Part shown: positions 40,862 to 51,686 of the stretch, piece after piece
How positions within the stretch are numbered: position 1 is the stretch's first letter
Layout: every line of letters begins with the position of its first letter
NCBI RefSeq assembly: GCF_019898765.1
Contig: NZ_JAIOKB010000002.1
Span: 124,001 to 188,000 of the forward strand
Reading direction: 5' to 3'
DNA length: 64,000 bases
DNA from: Sphingomonas yunnanensis
GTDB taxonomy: Bacteria; Pseudomonadota; Alphaproteobacteria; Sphingomonadales; Sphingomonadaceae
Made by a program: the position numbers and the translations under genes
The notes under the pieces: model-generated
The model's input: only the letters and a program-made list of their open reading frames with translations
The model's database searches: none
What the model was told of the DNA's origin: nothing

Positions 40862-41605
40862 TCAGAAGCCGATCGACGCCCGCGCCGCGATGCGGTCGCC
40901 GGCGTGGTCGAGCGCCGCGTAGGGCGAGACCACCAAGGCGTCGTCGCTGATGTCGGTGCCGGTGTAGACCAGCGCGAGCGTCAACGGGCCGGTGATATGC
41001 TCGAGCCCGACCGACCAGTCGCGATAGCGGCCGGTCGGTCGCAGCCGCGCCGCGCGGATCGGGTCGTCGACGCTGCCCGAGGAGCGGCCGAGGCTGGCGG
41101 TGAGCGACCAGGGCGTCACCGGGATGCCGACCCGCCCGCGCACCCCGAGGTAGAGATTGTCGCCGCCGATCGCGCCCTGCGACGGCGCGTAGCGCGCCTC
41201 CGCGCCCGCCTCGACCGGGCCGAGCGTGTAGCTGGCCCCGGCGCCGAGCTCGCCATAGTCGAGCGCACCGCGCGCGCCGGTGAAGAGATGCCCGGTGACG
41301 AAGCCGTCGAGCCGGAACCCGCCCGCCGCTTTGCTATAGCCGAGCGTCGGCTCGATCACCGCGTCAGCACCGCCGTGGCGCGGGTCGCCGCGCGTGCCGG
41401 TGACGCGCGCGCCCAGGTCGATCCCCGCGGGCAGGTCGATCCGCGCCCAGGCGACGGGGGCGAGCTGCGAGTCGCTCCAGCTCAGCCCGCGGCGACGCTC
41501 GTCGGTGGTGACCTCGACGCCGGCGTGCGGCGCCAGCTGCGCCGCCGCCGGGGAGACGAGGGCGGCGCCGGTCAGCGCCGCCAGCAGGAAGGGAGAGCGC
41601 CGCAC
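40862..41605 (-). CDS. TorF-family putative outer-membrane porin
   Basis: 247 residues from GTG 41605, directly after the stop of the upstream gene. Signal peptide ending SPAAAQ. Alternating beta strands and a C-terminal phenylalanine (ARASIGF) typical of barrel insertion. The motif TTDERRRGLSWSDSQ marks this family of small sphingomonad porins. Probably co-translated with 41606-42061. Confidence 0.8.
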   Translation of the reverse strand: MRRSPFLLAALTGAALVSPAAAQLAPHAGVEVTTDERRRGLSWSDSQLAPVAWARIDLPAGIDLGARVTGTRGDPRHGGADAVIEPTLGYSKAAGGFRLDGFVTGHLFTGARGALDYGELGAGASYTLGPVEAGAEARYAPSQGAIGGDNLYLGVRGRVGIPVTPWSLTASLGRSSGSVDDPIRAARLRPTGRYRDWSVGLEHITGPLTLALVYTGTDISDDALVVSPYAALDHAGDRIAARASIGF

Positions 41606-42061
41606 TCAGCCGCGTACCCGGTCATGCGCCGCGTCGAGCTCGGCGACCAGCGAGTCCTGGTCGCGCGCGGCGACCGCGAGCAGATGCGCGCGCATCGCGC
41701 CGCTGCGCGCCGCGACGTCCCGCGCGATCGCGTCCTTCTGCGTCGCGCACCAGCCCGGGCGCGAGCCGGTGAGCGGCTTCTCGGCGTCGACGGTGCGCGC
41801 CAGCACGTGGCCGGCGGGATGGCGCGCCTCGCGCCGCACCGCGACCGACGCCTGCCAGGCGCAGCGCAGCGCACTGGGGCGGCCTGGCGCGCCGGCCGCG
41901 CCGAGCTGGCGGTGAGTCACGCGGACGTCGCTACGATAGGTCACGTCGACGCGCTGCCCGCGATGGTCGAGCTGGACCCGGTGCGCGGTGTCGGCGGCGG
42001 CGGGCGCCGGCTCGGTCGCGGTGAGCGCCAGGGCGAGCCCGGCGACGAGGGGAACGTACAT
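41606..42061 (-). CDS. Hypothetical exported protein
   Basis: 151 residues with a signal peptide (VPLVAGLALALTA, cleavage near PAAADT). Two cysteines (LRCAW, GWCAT) could form a disulfide. The C-terminal half is helical and charged. No family recognised. Its TGA abuts the GTG of the porin gene, so they are an operon. Confidence 0.65.
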   Translation of the reverse strand: MYVPLVAGLALALTATEPAPAAADTAHRVQLDHRGQRVDVTYRSDVRVTHRQLGAAGAPGRPSALRCAWQASVAVRREARHPAGHVLARTVDAEKPLTGSRPGWCATQKDAIARDVAARSGAMRAHLLAVAARDQDSLVAELDAAHDRVRG

Positions 42062-42271
42062 GGTCTTCTCCTTGCGCTGCCCCGGGCCATGCTGCCCGGT
42101 GGCACCGCCGAGATGAGGGCGGGTGGGCCCGCTTCAACGAAGCCGGCCGCGGGCGCAATCATTTCTCACAGGCGATACGGCCAATGTTGCCAGCGGCGGG
42201 CCAGGGCGACGGGAGCGCGACGCCGGCGCGACAGTTGTGCGCGTCGCGGCGGCGCGGCACAGTCGCGCGCC

Positions 42272-42721
42272 ATGCCCTATGCTCCCGCTCTTCCCACCAT
42301 CGCCGAGGCGATCCAGGCCTCGCTCAGCCCGGTGTTCATGCTCACCGGCATCGGCGCGCTGCTCAACGTGCTCACCGGGCGGCTGGCGCGCGTGATCGAT
42401 CGCGCGCGCGTGCTGGAGGAACGCCACCCCGCGCTCCAGCGTGACGACCGCACCCGCGCCGCCGCCGAGCTGCGCCGGCTGGCGCGGCGGATGAAGGTGA
42501 TCAACGCCTCGCTGTTCCTCGCGGTGGCGAGCGCGGTGGCGACCTGCACCGTGGTGGCGATGCTCTTCGTCGGCGCGCTGACTCGCTATCACATCGGCCA
42601 GTGGGTGGCGTTCAGCTTCATCCTGGCGATGTCATTGCTGATCGCGGCGTTCGTGGCGTTCATGGTGGAGGTGCGGCTGTCGATCCACGCGATCCGGGTG
42701 CGCGACGAATTGCTGCGGTAG
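42272..42721 (+). CDS. DUF2721 membrane protein
   Basis: 149 residues from ATG 42272. First helix SLSPVFMLTGIGALLNVLTG, then a basic cytoplasmic loop RLARVIDRARVLEE, and two more membrane helices. The family has no assigned function. Divergent from the exported-protein/porin pair with a 210-bp shared upstream region that shows no other gene. Confidence 0.82.
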   Translation: MPYAPALPTIAEAIQASLSPVFMLTGIGALLNVLTGRLARVIDRARVLEERHPALQRDDRTRAAAELRRLARRMKVINASLFLAVASAVATCTVVAMLFVGALTRYHIGQWVAFSFILAMSLLIAAFVAFMVEVRLSIHAIRVRDELLR

Positions 42722-42760
42722 CGGCGTGGCAAGGTCATCCGTTCGGTAAGAGCAAGCGTC

Positions 42761-42861
42761 CTCTCCCCTCCCCCTCAGGGAGAGGCCGGGGGTGGGGCGC
42801 CTCCGCATAGGCCGCGCCCGCGGGCAGGCCCCACCCCAACCCCTCCCCTAACAGGGAGAGG
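42761..42861. repeat. Two-hairpin repeat, CCTCTCCC/GGGAGAGG variant
   Basis: Left arm CTCTCCCCTCCCCCTCAGGG then AGAGGCCGGGGGTGGGGCG; right arm CCCCACCCCAACCCCTCCCC then AACAGGGAGAGGCG. Same two-hairpin layout as family B with different sequence. Confidence 0.75.
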
Positions 42862-42905
42862 CGATTATCAACCGACGTGAGGTCGCGCTCCACCCCATCC
42901 ACCGG

Positions 42906-43001
42906 CGTCATCCTGAGCTCGTCTCAGGATCCACTGGTCCGCATACGCCGCGGCACTTGGGTGTGCGGCCCGGTGGATCCCGAAACAAGTTCGGGATGAC
43001 G
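42906..43001. repeat. Two-hairpin repeat (family A), copy 4
   Basis: CGTCATCCTGAGCTCGTCTC on the left and CCCGAAACAAGTTCGGGATG on the right; the right stem carries compensatory changes (CCCGAA/TTCGGG instead of CCTGAA/TTCAGG). Confidence 0.88.
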
Positions 43002-43036
43002 CCTGGGTCGGGGGGAGAGCAGTGATGCCCCCCGCC

Positions 43037-44164
43037 CTACCGCGTGGGGTCGATCAGATACTTCTCCCCCGTCGCCTTGCGCTCGTATGCGCGGAGCACG
43101 TCGGGATCGAGCGCCTCGGCGAGGCCGATCGTGCGGGTGTAGCGGCTGGCGAAGGTGGTCGTCAGCTCGTCGACCACGCGCTGGCGCATCCGCGCCACCG
43201 TCTCGCGCCCCGCCTTCTGCAGCCACGGCGTCAGCAGGAAGCCCGCGACGCTCCACTGGAAGCCGAACGCCAGCCGGTTGAGCGTGGTCGGCGCCGTGTC
43301 GAGCGCGCCGTAGATGTACAGCTGCTTGAACACGGTCGAGCCGTAGCGGCTGTACTCGGTGGCGCGGCGGTTGGCGGCCTGCTCCATCGCCTGGACGATG
43401 TCGCTGCCGAGCGTGCCGCCGCCGATCGCGTCGAAGGCGATCGTCGCGCCGGTCTCCGCGATCGCGTCGGCGAGCTGGCGGCGGAAGTCCTCGGCGCGGC
43501 TGTCGACCACGTGCGTGGCACCGATGTCGCGCAGCAGCGCCGCCTGCGCCTCGCTCCGCACGATATTGACCACCGGCACGCCGTCGGCGAGGCAGATCTT
43601 CTGGAGCATCTGCCCGAGGTTCGACGCCGCCGCGGTGTGGACGATCGCGTGATGCCCCTCCTCCCGCGCCGTCTCGACGAAGCTGAGCGCGGTCAGCGGG
43701 TTGACGAACATGGCCGCGCCGTCCGCCGCTTCCGCGCCGTCGGGCAGCGGCACCACGTCGCGCGCGCGCAGCTTGCGATACTGCGCGTACATGGCGCCGC
43801 CCATCATCCCCACCGTGCGCCCGAGCAGCGCCTGCGCGTCCGGCCCCGCGGCGATCACCGTGCCCGCGCCCTCGTTGCCGACCGGCAGCGACTGGCCGAG
43901 CCGCGCGCGCACCCCGCCGATCCGCTCGCGCGGTACCTGGAAGCGAAGCTCGGGCCGCTCCGCGCTGCCGCCGTGGGCCAGCGTGGCGACGTCCGCGGGG
44001 CCGAGCAGCAGCCCGAGATCGGAGGGGTTGATCGGCGCCGCCTCGACGCGGACGATCAGCTCGTCGCCCTGCGGCGGCGACAGTGTCACCGGCTCGAGCG
44101 ACAGGGTCAACGTGCCGCCCTCGTCCACGGTCGAGCGCAGCTCCAGCCCGGTCACCTCTTCCAT
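43037..44164 (-). CDS. Zinc-type medium-chain dehydrogenase/reductase (quinone-reductase-like)
   Basis: 375 residues. GroES-like N-domain (RVEAAPINPSDLGLLLG, LPVGNEGAGTVIAAG) and a Rossmann domain (HHAIVHTAAASNLGQMLQKI, GATHVVDSRAEDF). Lacks the structural-zinc cysteines, so it belongs with NADPH quinone/enoyl reductases. Substrate unknown. Divergent from the N-acetyltransferase gene. Confidence 0.83.
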   Translation of the reverse strand: MEEVTGLELRSTVDEGGTLTLSLEPVTLSPPQGDELIVRVEAAPINPSDLGLLLGPADVATLAHGGSAERPELRFQVPRERIGGVRARLGQSLPVGNEGAGTVIAAGPDAQALLGRTVGMMGGAMYAQYRKLRARDVVPLPDGAEAADGAAMFVNPLTALSFVETAREEGHHAIVHTAAASNLGQMLQKICLADGVPVVNIVRSEAQAALLRDIGATHVVDSRAEDFRRQLADAIAETGATIAFDAIGGGTLGSDIVQAMEQAANRRATEYSRYGSTVFKQLYIYGALDTAPTTLNRLAFGFQWSVAGFLLTPWLQKAGRETVARMRQRVVDELTTTFASRYTRTIGLAEALDPDVLRAYERKATGEKYLIDPTR

Positions 44165-44261
44165 CCTCGCCTCCTATCCTGTGCCTGCCTCGGGGATGCC
44201 GGTGCAAAGGTTTGCGGTCAAATCCGTTCTCATCCGCGCGCGGCTGGGGTAGCGCGGCGGC

Positions 44262-45092
44262 ATGTTCGACCTCGACGCCTATCTCGCCCGCATCGAGCTG
44301 CCCGCACGCCCCACCCGCGACGCCGCCGGGCTGGCGCGGCTCCAGCTCGCGCACCGGCTCACCATCCCGTTCGAGAACCTCGATGTTCGGCTCGGCCGCG
44401 GGATCGCGATCGACGGCGACTCCGTCGCGGCCAAGCTCGTCGCCTCGCGCCGCGGGGGCTATTGTTTCGAGCACAACCGGCTGCTGCTCGACGCGCTCGC
44501 CGCGCTGGAGATGGAAGCGCGCCCGCTGCTCGCGCGAGTCTGGCTCGGCGCCGAGGCGACCCCGCCGCGCAACCACGCGCTGTCGCTGGTGACGATCGAC
44601 GGCGCCGAGTGGATCGCCGACACCGGCTTCGGCGCGAGCTACGCCCCGGTGATGCCGCTGGTCGCCGACGAGGAGGTTACCGCGCCCGACGGCGCGCGCT
44701 TCCGGCTCGCGCGCGAGGAGGACGGCGGCTGGCTGCTGCTGCGCGACGGCGATCCGGTCAGCACCGACGGGCGCACCGCGCCGGGGTGGGAGGGCACGAG
44801 CTGGCAGCCGCAGTACAGCTTCACCACCGAGTCGGTGCACGACAGCGACCTGGCGATGAGCAACCACTGGGCGATGAGCGCGCCGGCGAGCCGCTTCACC
44901 CAGCGCGCGGTGGTGAGCATCGTGCTGCCGCACGGCTTCGCCGCGCTGACCGATCGTGCCTATCGCCGCCGCGCCGCGGGCAACACCGCCGCGGGCGAGA
45001 TCACCGACCCGCGCGTGTATCGCATGCGGCTCAGCCTGATGTTCGGGATCGAGCTGGCGAAGGAAGAGGTGGCGGCCCTGGGGCTGTTCTGA
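44262..45092 (+). CDS. nat: Arylamine N-acetyltransferase
   Basis: 276 residues. Catalytic triad cysteine in RRGGYCFEHNRLL, histidine in RNHALSLV and aspartate in WIADTGFGAS, in the correct order. PFENLDVRLGR is also typical. Transfers acetyl from acetyl-CoA to arylamines or hydrazines. Normal length. Confidence 0.92.
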   Translation: MFDLDAYLARIELPARPTRDAAGLARLQLAHRLTIPFENLDVRLGRGIAIDGDSVAAKLVASRRGGYCFEHNRLLLDALAALEMEARPLLARVWLGAEATPPRNHALSLVTIDGAEWIADTGFGASYAPVMPLVADEEVTAPDGARFRLAREEDGGWLLLRDGDPVSTDGRTAPGWEGTSWQPQYSFTTESVHDSDLAMSNHWAMSAPASRFTQRAVVSIVLPHGFAALTDRAYRRRAAGNTAAGEITDPRVYRMRLSLMFGIELAKEEVAALGLF

Positions 45093-45109
45093 GGCGCACT
45101 TACAGCAAT

Positions 45110-45242
45110 CCTCCCCTGCAAGGGGAGGTGGCCCTCGAAGCGCGACGGATGGGTGTCGCGGGTCTTGAGTCCACCGACCCTCGCCGGGCGGGTCACCCCT
45201 CCGTCAGGCCTGCGGCCTGCCACCTCCCCTTGCAGGGGAGAA
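45110..45242. repeat. Two-hairpin repeat (family B)
   Basis: Left CTCCCCTGCAAGGGGAGGTG, right CACCTCCCCTTGCAGGGGAG, with GACGGATGGGTGTCG and GTCACCCCTCCGTC inside. Lies between convergent nat and the oxygenase gene. Confidence 0.85.
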
Positions 45243-45279
45243 TCTACAGCGCCCTTGCTCGCCGCCCCTCAGCGCTCCC

Positions 45280-46275
45280 CTAGCGCATCCCCTGCTCGCG
45301 CAGCCGCGGGTGGTCGGGCGGCAGCGGCGGGGCGAAGTCCTCGCGGCGCCAGATCGCGTCCGCCGGTTCCTCCGGGTCCGGCACCGCGAAGTCGACATAG
45401 CCGAAATAGGTCGCGATCAGCCGCTCGCCGGGATCGGTGATCGCGGTGCGGCCGTGCAGGAAGCGCGTGTTGTCGAGCATCAGCACGTCGCCGTTCCGCC
45501 ACTCCACCGGCACCATCAGCCGGTCGCCGGCCGCCTTGATCGCCTGCAGCCACGCCTCGGGCACCGGGCGCCCATCGTCGAGCACGGGATGGTCGGGCCG
45601 GTTGTTGTTGAAGCGCGCGAACAGCAGGAAATTGCCGAAGGCGGGCGCGTCGGCGAACATCGGTCGGTGCAGCGCCGGGCGCGAGAAGAAACGCACGATC
45701 GTGCCGTCGGGGAAGCGCCGGAACTGATAGGGACAGGCGGGCGGCGGCGCGGCGAGCTGCGCGTCGCTCGGCGCCTCGGTGCCGAGCCAGTAACGGAGCA
45801 GCGAGGGCCAGACCGGCTTGATGTACAGCAGCCGGCGATGCAGGAGCCCGGCGCGCACCGGCTCGGGGAGCTCGCGCGCCAGCGCGACGCCGTCGCAGAT
45901 CGTCGTCTGCCCGCCGCGGGTCGGCGCCGAGAGGCAGGCGAAGAAGGCGGCGTCGGGCTTCCACGGCTCGCGCGAGAGTTCGGGGTGGAGCGCGAAGGCG
46001 CCGGTGCCGCCGTCGACGGTGTGGATGTTGGCGGCAGGATCGATCGGCCGCCGCCCCGGGCTCTCGTTGACCACGGCGGTGCGACAGAAGCGTTTGGCGA
46101 AGCTGCGGAACGAGTCGACGTCGGCGCCGAAGCCGCGGAACAGCAGCGCGCCGTGCGTGCGATACAGGTCGATCACCTGGGCGCGATCGAGCGCGGCGAG
46201 CCGCTCGGCGCCCTCGGCCTCGGCCTCGATCAGGACATGGGGGCGGCCCGGCCCCGGCAGCGTGACATGCGGCAT
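45280..46275 (-). CDS. TauD/TfdA-like Fe(II)/2-oxoglutarate dioxygenase (clavaminate-synthase-like)
   Basis: 331 residues from ATG 46275. Metal ligands are likely HPE in FALHPELSREPW (HxE rather than HxD, as in clavaminate synthase) and the histidine in NTRFLHGRTA, with arginine in DPGERLIATYF for 2-oxoglutarate. GALLFRGFG and GGQTTICDG are family marks. It hydroxylates or desaturates an unknown small molecule. Divergent from the sulfotransferase-like gene, 46 bp apart. Confidence 0.83.
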   Translation of the reverse strand: MPHVTLPGPGRPHVLIEAEAEGAERLAALDRAQVIDLYRTHGALLFRGFGADVDSFRSFAKRFCRTAVVNESPGRRPIDPAANIHTVDGGTGAFALHPELSREPWKPDAAFFACLSAPTRGGQTTICDGVALARELPEPVRAGLLHRRLLYIKPVWPSLLRYWLGTEAPSDAQLAAPPPACPYQFRRFPDGTIVRFFSRPALHRPMFADAPAFGNFLLFARFNNNRPDHPVLDDGRPVPEAWLQAIKAAGDRLMVPVEWRNGDVLMLDNTRFLHGRTAITDPGERLIATYFGYVDFAVPDPEEPADAIWRREDFAPPLPPDHPRLREQGMR

Positions 46276-46321
46276 GGCTCCGTGGATTAGCGGGGAGAGC
46301 CTGCCCGCGCTATAGCGCGCC

Positions 46322-47272
46322 ATGGCCCTGACGCTCGCCGACCTCTACGCCTCCCCCGACCATTACCTCCAGCGCTTCGAGCGCGACGCGGCGGTGTTCG
46401 TGCCGATGGACCGCGCCGCCTATCACCGCTCGATCTTCCTCGACGCGCGGATCGCACCCGCGGCGCCGCAGGAGATGCGGCTGCCGGTGGCGATGCTGCG
46501 CGATCCCCCGGCGCCGCGCGGGACCGCCTGGATCTTCCACGTCGCGCATTGCGGCTCGACGCTGCTGGCGCGCGCGCTCGACTCGCTCGAGGGTTCGCTG
46601 GTGCTGCGCGAGCCGCAGGCGCTGCGCCAGACCGCGCTCGCGCCCGATGCGGCGCGGCTGGCGCTGGTCGGCGCGATGCTGGGACGGCGCTACCGCGACG
46701 ACGCGCCGACGCTGGTGAAGGCCAACGTGCCGGTCAATTTCCTGCTGCCCGCGCTGGCGGCGGCGCAGCCCGAGGCGCGCGCCATCCTTCTGTATCTGCC
46801 GCTGCGCGACTATGCGCTCGCGATCCTGCGCAGCGAGTCGCACCGCGCCTGGCTGCGTCGCGTGACGACCGATTTGGCGCCGCACCTCGGCGACCTGGCG
46901 GGCGCGCCCGACGCGGTCCGCGCGGCGCGGCTGTGGTCGGCGCAGATGACGCGCTTCGCCGCCGCGCTGGTGGCGTGGCCGACCGCGCGCTCGCTCGACG
47001 CCGAGCGCTTCTTCGCCGCGCCGACGGCGGTGCTGAGGGCGGCGGCGCGACAGCTGGCGCTGCCGCTGACGGAGGCGTGGCTGGAGGAGGTGGCGGCGGG
47101 CGAGCTGTTCGCGACCTATTCGAAGAACCCGGCGCAGGCGTTCGACAATGCGGCGCGGGTGGCGCGTCGGGCGGCGCTGGAGCGCGAGCTGGCGGAGGAG
47201 CTGGCGCTGGCGGAGGCGAGCGCGGGCGCCCTGGCGGACGCGCGTGCGGTGGAGGCGGCGGCGCTGGGGTGA
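46322..47272 (+). CDS. Sulfotransferase-like P-loop protein
   Basis: 316 residues. The 5'-phosphosulfate loop appears as FHVAHCGSTLLARALD, and the 3'-phosphate region may be LPLRDYALAILRSE. C-terminal third is helical. Could transfer sulfate from PAPS, but the second loop is not textbook, so other uses are possible. Shares a 46-bp promoter gap with the oxygenase. Confidence 0.65.
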   Translation: MALTLADLYASPDHYLQRFERDAAVFVPMDRAAYHRSIFLDARIAPAAPQEMRLPVAMLRDPPAPRGTAWIFHVAHCGSTLLARALDSLEGSLVLREPQALRQTALAPDAARLALVGAMLGRRYRDDAPTLVKANVPVNFLLPALAAAQPEARAILLYLPLRDYALAILRSESHRAWLRRVTTDLAPHLGDLAGAPDAVRAARLWSAQMTRFAAALVAWPTARSLDAERFFAAPTAVLRAAARQLALPLTEAWLEEVAAGELFATYSKNPAQAFDNAARVARRAALERELAEELALAEASAGALADARAVEAAALG

Positions 47273-47277
47273 GGGTA

Positions 47278-47412
47278 GATCCTCCCCGGCACGGGGAGGT
47301 GGACCAGCCGAAGGCTGGTGGAGGGGGGCTTCCACAGGCGCTGCGCTACGTGGAGAGCCCCCTCCACCACCGTCTTCGCCGGCAGTCCCCCTCCCCGCCA
47401 TGCGGGGAGGAT
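47278..47412. repeat. Two-hairpin repeat (family B variant)
   Basis: CTCCCCGGCACGGGGAGGTG on the left, CCCTCCCCGCCATGCGGGGA on the right, with GGTGGAGGGGG and CCCCCTCCACC inside. It ends at the stop of the ligase gene, between convergent genes. Confidence 0.82.
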
Positions 47413-48831
47413 CTAGGCCTCGCCCCCGCCCAGCATCGCCACCATCTCCGCCGCGAGCAGCGACAGCGTGTCGTCGCGCGCGCCCATGACCACGATCCGG
47501 TCATCCGGCCGCGCCACCGCGACGCAGTGCGCCGCCGCGCTCGCGCGATCGGGGATATGGATCGCCTGCCGCCCCGCGACGCCCACGTCGCGCACCACGT
47601 CGGCGCTGGTCACCTCGCGCGTCACCGTCCCGCCCTGGTAGACGGGATCGGCCAGCACCAGCAGGTCGTCCGCCGCCAGCCGCCCGGCGAACATCGCCGC
47701 CAGCTCGGCACGCATCACCTTGAGCGGGCCGTAGCCGTGCGGCTGGAACAGCACGATCAGCCGGCCGGGGAAGGCGTGGAGCGTGTCGAGCGTCGCGGCG
47801 ATCTTGTCGGGATTGTGCCCGAAGTCGTCGATCACCGTCACGCCCGCGGCGCTGCCGACGAGGTCGAAGCGGCGGCGCAGGCCCTCGAAGCGCTCGACCC
47901 CCGCGACCGCGGCATCGAGCGACACGCCCGCCGCCAGCGCCGCACCGACCGCCGCCAGCGCGTTGGCGACGTTGTGCCGCCCCGGCACCTGAAGCGCCAC
48001 CGCGCGGCGCTCGCCGCGTTGGTGGAGCGTGAAGCGCGCGGCGAACGGCGCCTCCTCGACCTCGTCGGCGTACAGGTCGGCGCCCGCGTCGTGCAGCGAG
48101 AAGCGAGTCACCCGCGCGGGCGGCAGGCGCAGCGCCAGCGTGGCGGCGTCGGCATTGTCGGCGTTGACCACCGCGTGATGCGCCTTGGCGAGGAAGTCGC
48201 CGAAGAGCAGGTTGAGCTCGTCGAGCGACTTGTGGTCGAGGCTGACGTTGTTGAGCACCGCCACGCGCGGCGCGTAGAGCGCGATCGAGCCGTCGCTCTC
48301 GTCGACCTCGCTGACATAGGCGTCGCCCTGCCCCACCAGCGCGCTGGCGAAGGGCCGATCGGCGCGCGCGACATGCTTCATCACCGCGCCGTTCATCACT
48401 GTCGGGTCGCGCCCGGCCGCGCCGAGGATCGCGGCGATCATGCCGGTCACGGTCGACTTGCCGCTCGTCCCCGCCACGCCGATCGGCAGCGCGCTGGCGT
48501 TGAACAGCCGCGCGTTGAGCTCGGCGCGCGACAGCCGCTGGCAGCCGAGCCGCGCCGCCGCGACCATGTCCGCCACCGTCTCCTCCACCGCCGCCGAGGC
48601 GACCACGATCTGCTCGCGCGCGGTGACCCCGCTGCCGTCCTGCGCGAAGAGGTCGATGCCGAGCGCGCGCAGCGAGTCGAACTTGGCGGGCACGCGGCCC
48701 TGGTCGAGCCCGCGGTCGCTGCCGGCGACGGTCGCGCCGCGCCCGCGCAGGATCATCGCGAGCGGCATCATCCCCGATCCGCCGATACCCACCAGGAAGA
48801 AACGCTGGTCCGCCACGTTGCCGTCATGCAT
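47413..48831 (-). CDS. mpl: Mur ligase family protein, Mpl-like (muropeptide ligase)
   Basis: 472 residues. FLVGIGGSGMMPLAMILRGRG (N-domain), ATP loop GVAGTSGKSTVTGMI, SEVDESDGS, LNNVSLDHKS and VTVIDDFGHNPDKI are in MurC/Mpl order. Mpl rejoins recycled murein tripeptide to UDP-MurNAc. Placement back-to-back with an LD-carboxypeptidase favours Mpl over MurC, which normally sits in the dcw cluster. Confidence 0.85.
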   Translation of the reverse strand: MHDGNVADQRFFLVGIGGSGMMPLAMILRGRGATVAGSDRGLDQGRVPAKFDSLRALGIDLFAQDGSGVTAREQIVVASAAVEETVADMVAAARLGCQRLSRAELNARLFNASALPIGVAGTSGKSTVTGMIAAILGAAGRDPTVMNGAVMKHVARADRPFASALVGQGDAYVSEVDESDGSIALYAPRVAVLNNVSLDHKSLDELNLLFGDFLAKAHHAVVNADNADAATLALRLPPARVTRFSLHDAGADLYADEVEEAPFAARFTLHQRGERRAVALQVPGRHNVANALAAVGAALAAGVSLDAAVAGVERFEGLRRRFDLVGSAAGVTVIDDFGHNPDKIAATLDTLHAFPGRLIVLFQPHGYGPLKVMRAELAAMFAGRLAADDLLVLADPVYQGGTVTREVTSADVVRDVGVAGRQAIHIPDRASAAAHCVAVARPDDRIVVMGARDDTLSLLAAEMVAMLGGGEA

Positions 48832-48883
48832 GGCGCCGGGCTATCCGCCTTCACCGGGCGGGTGGCAAGCGGGAGTGTGCGCG

Positions 48884-49699
48884 ATGCGGATCGGAGTGCT
48901 GGCGGCGAGCAGCGTCGCCAACCCGGACGTGATCGCGCCCGTCTCGGCCTTCGCCGCGCTCGCCTTCCCCGAGATCGACCTCGTCTTCCACCCGCAATGC
49001 TACGCGCACGAGGGGCATTTCGCGGGATCGGACGCGGTGCGCGCCGCCGCCTTCCTCGAATATGCCAACGATCCCGCCTTCGACGGCATCTGGTTCCTGC
49101 GCGGCGGCTATGGCTCGAACCGGCTGCTCGCCACGATCATGCCGCGGCTGGGCGAGGCGGCGCGACGCAAGACCTATCTCGGCTATTCCGACGTCGGCTT
49201 CCTGCTCGGCGCGCTCTACGCGCGGCGGATCGGCCACCCGGTGCACGGGCCGATGGCGAGCGACATCCGGCGGACGAACGGCGACGCGACCGTGGCGCGC
49301 GCGCTCGGCTGGTTCGCGCGGCGCGACCGCGCCGGGCTCGAGCCGGGGCTCGACGGCCGCCCCGCGGCGGCGTTCAACCTCTCGATCCTCGCCGCGCTGG
49401 TGGGCACGCCCTATCTCCCCGACCTCGCCGACCACGTGCTGATCGTCGAGGAGGTGTCCGAGGCGCTGTACGCGATCGACCGGATGCTGTTCACGCTCGG
49501 CAACGCCACCCAGCTGCGCAGCCTGGCGGGCGTGCGGCTCGGCGCGGTGACCGCGGTGAAGGAGAACGACCCCGCATGGGGCGAGCCGCTCGACGCGATG
49601 ATGACGCGCTGGTGCGGCGAGCTGGGGGTGCCGTATCTCGGCCGCGCCGAGGTGGGGCACACGCAGGCGAACCGGGTGGTGCCGTTCGGGGTGGCGTGA
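48884..49699 (+). CDS. ldcA: Murein LD-carboxypeptidase (S66 family)
   Basis: 271 residues from ATG 48884. Nucleophile serine in LGYSDVGFLLGAL, then EEVSEALYAIDRML, and the histidine in GHTQANRVVPFG; FLRGGYGSNRLL is the conserved substrate loop. Removes terminal D-Ala from recycled tetrapeptides, making the substrate of Mpl. Starts 52 bp from the divergent ligase gene. Confidence 0.88.
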   Translation: MRIGVLAASSVANPDVIAPVSAFAALAFPEIDLVFHPQCYAHEGHFAGSDAVRAAAFLEYANDPAFDGIWFLRGGYGSNRLLATIMPRLGEAARRKTYLGYSDVGFLLGALYARRIGHPVHGPMASDIRRTNGDATVARALGWFARRDRAGLEPGLDGRPAAAFNLSILAALVGTPYLPDLADHVLIVEEVSEALYAIDRMLFTLGNATQLRSLAGVRLGAVTAVKENDPAWGEPLDAMMTRWCGELGVPYLGRAEVGHTQANRVVPFGVA

Positions 49700-49737
49700 G
49701 GGGCGGTCATCGTTGATGCACCGCCTTTCCTCTTCCT

Positions 49738-49831
49738 GTTCCCCGGCGAAGGCCGGGGCCCAGGTGGGGGACGCGAGTGAGTCCCACCACCGCCTTCCCA
49801 CCTGGACCCCGGCCTTCGCCGGGGAACACGT
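49738..49831. repeat. Two-hairpin repeat (family D)
   Basis: GTTCCCCGGCGAAGGCCGGG then GCCCAGGT on the left; ACCTGGACCCCGGCCTTCGC then CGGGGAAC on the right. Near-perfect pairing both within and between arms. Confidence 0.85.
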
Positions 49832-49875
49832 GATGCGGTGAAGCGCGGCGCCCTCATCCCCCCCGCCATACGACA

Positions 49876-49905
49876 ACACCCGGACAGCGCGTGCTGCCCG
49901 GGTGT
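49876..49905 (-). terminator. Hairpin downstream of groEL
   Basis: ACACCCGG (49876-49883) pairs with CCGGGTGT (49898-49905), and CAGC with GCTG inside, around a GCGT loop with one mismatch. About 80 bp past the groEL stop; no T-run, so it may be a terminator or mRNA stabiliser. Confidence 0.5.
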
Positions 49906-49987
49906 CGCTCGTCTCGTGCGAGACGGATCGGCGGACCGACCGTGACCGCCCCGCACCGGCCTGCGCCGGCGCGGGACCGTCAGCGGC

Positions 49988-51643
<1,656 letters not shown>

Positions 51644-51686
51644 TCAGATGAACGAATGTTGATAAGGTTGAGGGTGCGGGACGATC

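Noticed and set aside
47413..48831. Naming this ligase MurC
   Set aside because: It is outside a cell-wall cluster and paired with an LD-carboxypeptidase, so a recycling ligase (Mpl-like) fits better.
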